This document shows positions 16,826-22,991 of a DNA stretch of 22,991 nt, piece after piece. A program made the translations under genes and the position numbers. Every line of letters begins with the position of its first letter. Positions within the stretch are counted from its first letter, which is position 1. Origin of the DNA: Chitinophagales bacterium (GTDB lineage Bacteria > Bacteroidota > Bacteroidia > Chitinophagales > UBA2359); the NCBI GenBank assembly GCA_020629335.1, contig JAHDDN010000030.1, positions 1-22,991 of the forward strand, read 5' to 3'. The notes beneath the pieces are model-generated. The model worked only from the letters and a program-made list of their open reading frames with translations. It searched no databases and had not been told where the DNA came from.

Positions 16826-17506
16826 ATGAAAAAAATACCAAAAATGAAATTTATTACAACAGAAGATGGCTCTCACAGTCTTATTTCCAATGTTCATGGA
16901 GACGCTTATCATTCTAAATATGGAGCGATTCAGGAATCTAAGCATGTTTTTATTGAAGCAGGCTTAAAAGCCTCTATTGGCGATAAGAACTCCTTACATC
17001 TTTTAGAAATTGGTTTTGGAACTGGACTGAATGCCTTCCTTTCCTTTCTTCATATACAAAATACACGCCTAAATTTACATTACACAAGTGTAGAAGCCTA
17101 TCCTATTGATTTGCAAACCGCTAAACAACTGAATTATTGCAAACTATTAGACGCAGAACACTTTCATGTCGACTTCATGCAACTACATGAAGCTGAATGG
17201 GGAAAGAATGTCTCTATTTCTGAACAATTTAGCTTGTATAAGATTAAGGGCAATTTTGAAGATTTTGAATGCCCTAATCAAGTGGACTTGATCTATTTTG
17301 ATGCTTTTGCACCCAATACTCAAGCAGAGCTTTGGACGGAAGAAATCTTTCGGAAAATGTACGATTTATTGAATCCGAATGGGATTTTGGTTACTTATTG
17401 TGCTAAGGGAGTGGTAAAAAGAGCCATGAAAAGTGCAGGTTTTGTGGTGGAAGGTATTCCTGGCCCACCTGGTAAGCGAGAAATGACTCGTGCCATGAAA
17501 AATTAA
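16826..17506 (+). CDS. mnmD: tRNA (5-methylaminomethyl-2-thiouridine)(34)-methyltransferase MnmD
   Basis: The 226-residue protein corresponds to the free-standing methyltransferase (MnmC1-like) that completes the wobble uridine modification mnm5s2U34 using S-adenosylmethionine. The N-terminal TTEDGSHSL (about 11-19) and DAYHSKYGAIQES (26-38) are family signatures. The SAM-binding motif EIGFGTGLNA is at 61-70, the catalytic-region motif YFDAFAPNTQAELWT at 157-171, and the terminal PPGKREMTRA at 214-223. Length is normal for the single-domain form without the MnmC oxidase half. The start is ATG; M7 is an alternative. The stop is only 9 bp from repeat G2, so its transcript probably ends in or reads into that repeat. 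Confidence 0.94.
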   Translation: MKKIPKMKFITTEDGSHSLISNVHGDAYHSKYGAIQESKHVFIEAGLKASIGDKNSLHLLEIGFGTGLNAFLSFLHIQNTRLNLHYTSVEAYPIDLQTAKQLNYCKLLDAEHFHVDFMQLHEAEWGKNVSISEQFSLYKIKGNFEDFECPNQVDLIYFDAFAPNTQAELWTEEIFRKMYDLLNPNGILVTYCAKGVVKRAMKSAGFVVEGIPGPPGKREMTRAMKN

Positions 17507-17515
17507 TGTTCCTAT

Positions 17516-17737
17516 GCGCAAGGGATAGGAGTGGTATGTGGCGTACATGATGCGACTTACGAAACTTAGGTAGCCGTAGGCTGGCCACGCAGTGGCAGAC
17601 AAGGATGCCTTAGTGAAGTAGGAGCAGCATAGCCACATAAGAACGGATAGCCCGACCCATTATTTTTTTGGCCATCGATTTTGTAGGGGCGCACCTATGT
17701 GTGCGCCCGATGGCCAAGAAAATAATGGGATGCGCCC
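17516..17737 (-). repeat. G2: GC-rich multi-hairpin intergenic repeat (inverted)
   Basis: Read on the minus strand it starts GGGCGCAT, has a 22-bp stem (17708-17729 paired with 17656-17677, 21 of 22 complementary, the exception a G-T) and a 30-nt loop. It continues TCGGGCTATCCG, TTATGTGGC, later GCCACATACC, and ends CTATCCCT. The loop carries the same TGTAGGGGCGCACC hairpin as G1 but in the opposite orientation relative to the body. The stem arms share almost no sequence with those of G1 while keeping the same length. Two frames crossing it are repeat-derived and were not called. Confidence 0.85.
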
Positions 17738-17760
17738 AAAATAAAGAATGTTGAAACAAT

Positions 17761-17795
17761 AAAAAAAGGCATTTAAATCTTTCGATCTAAATGCC
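17761..17795 (-). terminator. Rho-independent terminator
   Basis: On the minus strand GATCTAAATGCC's complement forms a 12-bp stem: 17794-17783 pairs with 17778-17767 around a GAAA loop, with one G-U pair. It is followed directly by six Ts (17766-17761). It faces the TonB-dependent receptor gene, so transcription of that gene would run through element E4 before stopping here. Confidence 0.75.
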
Positions 17796-17798
17796 CTT

Positions 17799-17956
17799 GT
17801 GGTTCAGTTTATAAGTTTCTGACAGTTAAGTTGTAGTATTTTTGCGATTATACAAGGCATTTTTGAGGCCCATAGCAGCGCTACGGAACGAAAAAATAAG
17901 GAAGTAGAATCGTAAAAAGACAAAACTTGGGCTGTCAAGGACTAATAAATTGAACC
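17799..17956 (+). repeat. E4: 158-bp palindromic element, arm type 2
   Basis: Terminal repeats TGGTTCAGTTTAT and ATAAATTGAACCA bound two 54-bp arms that are complementary at about 39 of 54 positions (hand count). The 50-bp core (17853-17902) has AAGGC, CATAGC-AGC-GCTACG and AAGGAA. It is the same length as E3 and has the same 54-50-54 symmetry. It lies between the stop of the TonB-dependent receptor gene and that gene's probable terminator. Confidence 0.88.
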
Positions 17957-17997
17957 ACTTGGTCTTTTCATACTAATGGCTTGCGCCATACTGTTTC

Positions 17998-20976
17998 CTA
18001 AAATTTCTGTGATAAGCGCAACAAGGCCATTCGGCCAATCATTGGTGCACCTACGAATTGTTGTCTTTCGTTATTGTAAATATTTGTCACTGCTAAAGAA
18101 ACCATCGTATTTTGAGAGAAGCCTGGTACCCAAGCTAAGTTGACGTCCATATCGTGAATTTCCTCTACTCTACCGACATAAGCTCCTGAGTTAGCTGGAT
18201 AATCATCTTGCCATCTCCAACGAGCGCCAACATTTAAACCGATTTTAGAGAAAGTATAATCTACTCCAAGACCCACCTTGAATTTAGGAGCATTTAAGGC
18301 GATATAGCCAAATTGTGCACCTTCTACTGCAATAGAATCTTTATCGATCCATGAAGCATTGGCTCTAATTTTTACCTCATCACTTAGGTAGTAATTTAAG
18401 CCTAAATCAAGTCCATAAACGGTTACATCACCAATATTACGGTAAGTTACTAACATGTCAGAACCATTCGCTTGTACTGGTGTGATGCTACCAATTGGTA
18501 ATTGCTGAACGGCACCGTAAGCTATATTAACTAGCTCATCTATTGGATCACCATTTCTTTCTACTAAATACTCAGCTGGCTCAGCTTCTGTTCCTTCTAA
18601 TAAATCAACTAATGTTTGGTGAATCACAGGCCCTACTACTGGTCCCGCTGCGGCGATGAACTGATCATAAGTTCCGCCACCACCAGTGACTCCTATTACA
18701 TCAAAAAGCTCCGCTTCTAAAGATACTGGATCTAATAATACAGAAGGGCTAATTAAGGTAACAGGGCTTACAAAGTCTTTAATATCTGAACGATAACCAT
18801 CTAAGGTAACAAATAATTTATCTCCTATAATCCCTTTATAACCTAACTCATAAGCGGTGGTAACAGTATGTCTCATACTTCCTACATCTGATATATTTTT
18901 CCAATCAGAATCTTCATAGGCTAATGCTGTTAAGTTCAAATCCTTTACTACTTGATCTACATTATTTAACTCCTTAGGAATCACACTATCTACAATAGAA
19001 TTAATCGTCGTTGCATTATCAGGAGATAAAGCTAAGAATTGGCCTCTTAATACTTCAATAACAGCTTGCCAACCAACGCTTCCTCCTGCTGCATCTCCTA
19101 CGTGATAATAGGTGTTAGCATCAGGAACAGGAATAGCAGGATTTGGGTTGGTACTTGCTCGGAATTGAGGTAATCTTTGATTATCAAAATAAGGATTATC
19201 TGCATAATTATAGTTGAAACCAGCTTGATTACCTGAAACTCGAATATTTAACACATCGCCTGGGAAGCTAAATTGTAATAAATCTAAGAATAGATTATTA
19301 GAAGATGGCGAACCAAAGGCACGATTATAGGTCAAACGGAATGTTTGCTTAGTGGTAGGCTTGTATACAATGGCCCCTCTTGGAGAAAGGAATACACCAT
19401 CTACATAGTTATGTGTATCTGCACGTAATGCCGCTAATAGAGTCAATTTAGGACTTACATCATAATCTCCTTGCAAGTAGACTCCTAACTGATTAATATC
19501 ATCATCATCCTCAAATCGACCATTGATCGTATTCTTAGTATCTGGACGTGTCAATAAGGCATCAAAACCATAGACAAAGTTCATTTTTTTCATAGGAGAG
19601 TAAGAGTGTTGAATCTGACCTACCCACAATTTAGATTTGTCATAAATCGCATTACCTGAACGCAATAAGAAAGTCTCATCACCTGCATCACTAGAATTGA
19701 CAAATCCCTGAATAAATAAATTCTTATGGCGTAATCTCGCCTGCGTATAAGTATATCTCCAATTGTCTGTCTGAGCAGAACCAATACCAGTCATCTCTAC
19801 ATTTCTTGCCGAATTAAAACCAGCAGATAGAATTAACTCCGTATCTGAATTAAAACGGAAATCTACACGACCATCTAATCCATATTTAGAAACATCCTCA
19901 TCTCTTCCATTAGAAACCAGCTCCCCAACGCCTTCAGGATCAATCTCTCCATTTGCTAATAATGGTTGCTCACCTGCCGTACCTTGTACCGAACGAATAA
20001 TAGAATCTGGCTCACTTATATCATTATACTTCCAATCATCTCCTTGCATATAAGTACCCGAAATCTTATAGCCGATTTTCATGCCATTATCTCCTACATC
20101 AAATTTGCCTGCATGACGCAAATCACCTGTCAATATCATTCTATCTCCCATTGACTCATTGTCAAATCTTGGGCGATAATCTGGATTGCCTGTCCCAATA
20201 AAAGGAATCTCTCCATTTTCTCCTTCTATTTTAGAACGAAAACCAACCCCTAAACTTACCTTAGTACCTGGATGCTCAATAGGCGACTTCGTAATCATAT
20301 GCATCACCCCATCCGCACTATTTGGACCATATAAGGCTGAAGCAGGACCACGCAATACCTCAATCTTTTCAATATCATCATTAGAGTTTGGAATCATCTG
20401 ATAAGCATTCACCGCCAATGAAGGTACCGCAGCAATACGATTATCTACTAATGACAATAAAGAACCTGAGAATATATTATTAAAGCCCCTAACTACCACA
20501 TTCGAGCTAGTCAAACCACTTTGAACAATATCCACCCCATTCACATCCTTCAAGATATCAGTAGCCGTAACTGGCACCTTATTCGCAATGGCTTTAGAAT
20601 CAATCGTTGATATAGAAGCTGGTGCATCCAATATCTTTTCCTTACGCCTGGAGGCACTTACTACGGCCTCATTCAAGATGATCGAAGAACTTCCCATTTT
20701 CACATTCATCACATCACCAGATATAGCCATGACCTTATCCTCATAACCAACATACTTAAATAACAAGTTGGCATCATTGGGCACACTCAACTCATATTTA
20801 CCATCAAAATCAGTTACCGTACCTGTTGTAGTGCCCTCTACTATAATCTGAGCTCCAATTAAAGGTTCTCCCGAATCTCCATCTGTCACTTTACCTTTTA
20901 TAGTGCGATCTTGTCCAAAAACCACACTCCCGCAAAGGAAAAGTAAAAGAAAAAATAACGTAAAAGTTTGTTTCAT
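17998..20976 (-). CDS. TonB-dependent outer-membrane receptor
   Basis: The 992-residue protein has a signal peptide (MKQTFTLFFLLLFLCGSVVFG). A carboxypeptidase-regulatory-like domain follows (about 26-100, GKVTDGDSGEPLIGAQIIVE then TGTVTDFDGKYEL). The plug domain (about 110-235) contains LKDVNGVDIVQSG, VVVRGFNN and IEKIEVLRGPASALYGPNSADGVMHMITK. A long 22-strand-type barrel ends in the aromatic LLRLSQKF. Such receptors import siderophores, vitamins, metals or oligomers using TonB energy. No SusD-like lipoprotein, TonB/ExbBD or degradative enzyme is adjacent, so it is not an obvious SusCD pair and the substrate is unknown. A candidate promoter lies upstream and a terminator downstream; it is probably monocistronic. 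Confidence 0.95.
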   Translation of the reverse strand: MKQTFTLFFLLLFLCGSVVFGQDRTIKGKVTDGDSGEPLIGAQIIVEGTTTGTVTDFDGKYELSVPNDANLLFKYVGYEDKVMAISGDVMNVKMGSSSIILNEAVVSASRRKEKILDAPASISTIDSKAIANKVPVTATDILKDVNGVDIVQSGLTSSNVVVRGFNNIFSGSLLSLVDNRIAAVPSLAVNAYQMIPNSNDDIEKIEVLRGPASALYGPNSADGVMHMITKSPIEHPGTKVSLGVGFRSKIEGENGEIPFIGTGNPDYRPRFDNESMGDRMILTGDLRHAGKFDVGDNGMKIGYKISGTYMQGDDWKYNDISEPDSIIRSVQGTAGEQPLLANGEIDPEGVGELVSNGRDEDVSKYGLDGRVDFRFNSDTELILSAGFNSARNVEMTGIGSAQTDNWRYTYTQARLRHKNLFIQGFVNSSDAGDETFLLRSGNAIYDKSKLWVGQIQHSYSPMKKMNFVYGFDALLTRPDTKNTINGRFEDDDDINQLGVYLQGDYDVSPKLTLLAALRADTHNYVDGVFLSPRGAIVYKPTTKQTFRLTYNRAFGSPSSNNLFLDLLQFSFPGDVLNIRVSGNQAGFNYNYADNPYFDNQRLPQFRASTNPNPAIPVPDANTYYHVGDAAGGSVGWQAVIEVLRGQFLALSPDNATTINSIVDSVIPKELNNVDQVVKDLNLTALAYEDSDWKNISDVGSMRHTVTTAYELGYKGIIGDKLFVTLDGYRSDIKDFVSPVTLISPSVLLDPVSLEAELFDVIGVTGGGGTYDQFIAAAGPVVGPVIHQTLVDLLEGTEAEPAEYLVERNGDPIDELVNIAYGAVQQLPIGSITPVQANGSDMLVTYRNIGDVTVYGLDLGLNYYLSDEVKIRANASWIDKDSIAVEGAQFGYIALNAPKFKVGLGVDYTFSKIGLNVGARWRWQDDYPANSGAYVGRVEEIHDMDVNLAWVPGFSQNTMVSLAVTNIYNNERQQFVGAPMIGRMALLRLSQKF

Positions 20977-21010
20977 TTTTATCTCTTTAGTTTATAATTA
21001 ATTGTGACTT

Positions 21011-21041
21011 TCAATATAGGGATAATACTCATAATTTCAAA
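21011..21041 (-). promoter_or_regulatory. Candidate Bacteroidota-type promoter of the TonB-dependent receptor gene
   Basis: On the minus strand TTTG (21041-21038) is followed after 19 bp by TATATTGA (21018-21011), 34 bp before the ATG. This resembles the -33 TTTG and -7 TAnnTTTG consensus established for Bacteroides, with an imperfect -7 box. Confidence 0.4.
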
Positions 21042-21188
21042 TTCATTACCCAATAATTATCACCCTTTTGTCTCCTAAACAAACTCTCACACAAACATTA
21101 AACGCCTTTTCCAAAATCAATTCCTTTCCATAAATTTAGCCCTCACATTTGAAAATTCATCCGTCACTTACTAAATTTACATTCATTA

Positions 21189-21445
21189 GGGGCTTACCAT
21201 GCGCTCGTTAAATGAGGTGTACACCACAAAAAATTCATAATTCATAGTTCATCATTTATCGTTCGCCAAAGGCGCATGGTCGGGCTGTCCGCTATTATGC
21301 GGCTATGCTGCTCCCACTCTGCTAAGTGCTGCTTGTCTGCTAAAGCCAGCCATCGCATCACTAAGCGCCGTAGGTCGCTGCATGAACGCCACATACCGCT
21401 ACCATCCCTAAGCCAATTTTAAGTACATTAGTCTGATAGTTAATA
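21189..21445 (+). repeat. G3: GC-rich multi-hairpin intergenic repeat
   Basis: After GGGGCTT, the arm ACCATGCGC (21196-21204) pairs exactly with GCGCATGGT (21272-21280). Inside it TAAATGA (21209-21215) pairs with TCATTTA (21252-21258), and GGTGTACACC is a further palindrome. The body TCGGGCTGTCCGCT onward is nearly the same as in G1, including CTGCTAAGTGCTGCTTGTC and ending CGCTACCATCCCTA. The tail with ACATTAGTCT also resembles that of G1. The head hairpin has its own sequence and lacks the GGGGCGCACC loop hairpin. It fills about half of the 510-bp gap between the receptor and the DUF4340-like gene; positions 21042-21188 show nothing recognisable. Confidence 0.82.
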
Positions 21446-21486
21446 ATACGAATCTAATTACTACTAATAGACCAACATACCTAAAC

Positions 21487-22125
21487 ATGTCTCCAAAAAT
21501 TGCTAATAAAATAGTACCATTCGTCTTCCTATTCCTAGGAGGCTACTTATTATATTACTATTCAACAGGACAACACAAGAAAAAACCCAAAACAAAACTC
21601 TTCCCCCCAGTAAGTACTCAAAAAACACCCAGCGATAACCTGACCGACCCAATTAATATCCAAGTCGATCAAATTACCGAAATACTAATCAACGCAAAAG
21701 TTAATCAATTTGAAGAACTCAAACTAGCCAAAGAAAATGGAGAATGGCTCGTAAGTATGGCTGGCGAACCAGCACAAGCAGCTAAAGACCAAGCCATTCA
21801 ACCCATTCTTAAAATATTATCAAACCTTCGCTTAGTAGAGGCTGTTGCAAAAGGAGAAGAAAACTACGATGAATATAAAGTGAGAGAAGGCAAAGGAGTT
21901 AAGATAAAAGTGAAAGAAGGAGAAAAAACAAGCTTGGACGCCATCATCGGCAAAGTAAAATTTGAATTACGCTCAAATCCTGCCATACCAGGTGCTCCTC
22001 CCAAACAAATCCCAACTTCTTTTATTCGCCTAAATAATTCGGAAACCATCTACTCTGTAGCAGATTTTATGGAGCCTAATTTTAATAAGCGATATAAAAC
22101 TTATCTAGCAACGAAAAAAAAATAA
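21487..22125 (+). CDS. DUF4340-like membrane-anchored protein
   Basis: The 212-residue protein has one N-terminal helix (about residues 9-27, IVPFVFLFLGGYLLYYYS), then a basic Lys/Pro linker. An extracytoplasmic domain follows with the sequence logic of DUF4340: VDQITEILINAK, LKLAKENGEWLV, IQPILKILSNLRLVEAVAKGEENYDEYKV, VKIKVKEG, LDAIIGK. DUF4340 proteins occur with gliding/ABC auxiliary genes in many bacteria and their biochemical role is unknown. Here no ABC genes are adjacent, and the length corresponds to a single copy of the domain, which makes the assignment moderate. It ends in a basic tail (KRYKTYLATKKK). The start is ATG, shortly after repeat G3. Confidence 0.7.
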   Translation: MSPKIANKIVPFVFLFLGGYLLYYYSTGQHKKKPKTKLFPPVSTQKTPSDNLTDPINIQVDQITEILINAKVNQFEELKLAKENGEWLVSMAGEPAQAAKDQAIQPILKILSNLRLVEAVAKGEENYDEYKVREGKGVKIKVKEGEKTSLDAIIGKVKFELRSNPAIPGAPPKQIPTSFIRLNNSETIYSVADFMEPNFNKRYKTYLATKKK

Positions 22126-22253
22126 AATGACCATTTATTGCTAACTTGTGATAAATCAAGTAAATACACCCACCTTTTAGCTCTTCAAAGATGCCTCAAA
22201 ACCATTACAAGCCATTTTTAAACTAAATTTTGAAAAAGAAGTCAAAATAAATT

Positions 22254-22265
22254 GATAAATTTATC
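22254..22265. promoter_or_regulatory. 12-bp perfect palindrome upstream of the secreted protein gene
   Basis: GATAAATTTATC is a perfect palindrome 26 bp before the ATG at 22292. In AT-rich sequence it may be chance, but its position would suit an operator. Confidence 0.25.
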
Positions 22266-22291
22266 GCTCAACTTTAAAAAAAAATACACTC

Positions 22292-22888
22292 ATGATGACA
22301 TCTTTAAAGTATTTCATAGGATTGTTAAGCATAACGCTATTTGGAAGTATATTCGCTAATGCCCAACAGCTTAACCAGAATATACACCCTATACCTGATG
22401 CTATTTACGAAGTACGCTATTGGCAAGATATGGGAAATGTAGGCTCAACAGAAGTAATGGTAGACACCATGTACTACTTTGGGAATGATAGAGCTTCCTT
22501 TGAATACTCTAATACAAAATGTGTTTCTTACCACTGTAGAGCAACCGATTCTTTAATCTATGCACTCGTTCCTAAATTTTCAGGAGCAGAAACAGAATGG
22601 ACAATGGGTAATAGCTTCATCCGTAAGCTAAGCTCCACAACAGTACCATTTAGAGGAAGATCCAGAGAAGTACATAAAGTATTTATCGCCGATGTTCCTA
22701 ATAAAAATAATGGAATTGGAGAATATGCACTACTCTCTAAAGAGTTTGGTGTCATTTATCGTTGGAATACAGATAGAGAAGTTTACCAGTTATTACGCAT
22801 CGATGTAGCCCAAAATGGTAGGACTTTAGACAAAATCGACCTGCTTCCGATGATGGATGAAGTTTATAGATCTTCTATCTTTCGCTAA
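22292..22888 (+). CDS. Secreted protein of unknown function
   Basis: The 198-residue protein has a signal peptide (MMTSLKYFIGLLSITLFGSIFANA, cleavage likely after ANA, leaving QQLNQN). The mature part is predicted mainly beta, with aromatic-rich strands (YEVRYWQDMGN, TMYYFGNDRASFEY, EYALLSKEFGVIYRWN) and two close cysteines (KCVSYHC) that could form a disulfide. No T9SS C-terminal sorting domain is seen, so it is probably periplasmic or an outer-membrane-associated Sec substrate. Two Met codons are adjacent at the start and either may be used. I do not recognise the family. Confidence 0.75.
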   Translation: MMTSLKYFIGLLSITLFGSIFANAQQLNQNIHPIPDAIYEVRYWQDMGNVGSTEVMVDTMYYFGNDRASFEYSNTKCVSYHCRATDSLIYALVPKFSGAETEWTMGNSFIRKLSSTTVPFRGRSREVHKVFIADVPNKNNGIGEYALLSKEFGVIYRWNTDREVYQLLRIDVAQNGRTLDKIDLLPMMDEVYRSSIFR

Positions 22889-22914
22889 AGAATCCCGAAA
22901 TTTAATGGATTAAT

Positions 22915-22930
22915 GTTCCAAAAATGGAAC
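22915..22930. terminator. Short perfect hairpin after the secreted protein gene
   Basis: GTTCCA-AAAA-TGGAAC is a perfect 6-bp stem 26 bp past the stop codon. A T-rich tract follows only after about 20 bases, so it is a weak terminator candidate and may instead be a protein-binding site for a gene beyond the window. Confidence 0.3.
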
Positions 22931-22991
22931 TAAATATAAAAATAGGTGGTTTTTTTTTTATAAACTATTTCAAAATCAAATGAAATCGTTT

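Noticed and set aside
17366..17638. Minus-strand frames opposite the mnmD 3' end and G2
   Set aside because: They span the antisense of mnmD and a non-coding repeat, and have no protein-like features.
8116..17956. CRISPR array formed by the recurring repeats
   Set aside because: The repeats are about 160 or 220 bp long, widely spaced by genes and palindromic throughout; there are no regular spacers or cas genes.

Overview
The window looks like a chromosomal segment of an AT-rich member of the Bacteroidota, probably close to the Saprospiria; this placement is inference from gene content and not a database match. The evidence is a full-length SprA, the very large outer-membrane translocon of the type IX secretion system that is confined to this phylum. 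Further support comes from the gene order ruvA-sprA-gcvH-vanZ, a TonB-dependent receptor with an N-terminal carboxypeptidase-regulatory-like domain, and weak or absent Shine-Dalgarno sites. No CRISPR array, tRNA, rRNA, phage gene or transposase was found.

Layout. Positions 1-8921 (minus strand) hold ruvA, sprA, gcvH and a partial VanZ-like gene with a GTG start. The last three are packed with gaps of 9 and 3 bp and are probably one transcript. Positions 9204-11795 (minus) hold a DUF4126-type membrane protein, an FtsX/MacB-type ABC permease and a tiny His-rich membrane protein. Thymidine kinase (11905-12480, minus) is divergent from an acidic conserved protein (12669-13883, plus). That protein runs into, and overlaps by 11 bp, a convergent 539-residue helical protein (13873-15492, minus). 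Next come a secreted protein with a TTG start (15987-16736, minus), the tRNA-modifying methyltransferase MnmD (16826-17506, plus), a 992-residue TonB-dependent receptor (17998-20976, minus), a DUF4340-like membrane-anchored protein (21487-22125, plus) and a secreted protein of unknown function (22292-22888, plus).

The genes are mostly housekeeping or envelope genes. The striking content is between them: nearly every long intergenic gap is occupied by a palindromic repeat. Family E has five members of 158-161 bp: two of exactly 160 bp, two of exactly 158 bp and one of about 161 bp. Each is a long imperfect palindrome with terminal inverted repeats and a central 50-bp core of fixed layout. The arm sequences fall into three unrelated types, and in one member the core stem itself is replaced by a different but still complementary stem. 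Family G has three members of about 220-260 bp. It has a conserved GC-rich multi-hairpin body headed by a hairpin whose arms differ in sequence from copy to copy but stay complementary. Conserved architecture with changing, self-complementary sequence is the best candidate here for an undescribed system: a MITE-like or REP-like element mobilised in trans, or a structured RNA or terminator module. One E element reaches into the 5' end of sprA and supplies its first ATG.
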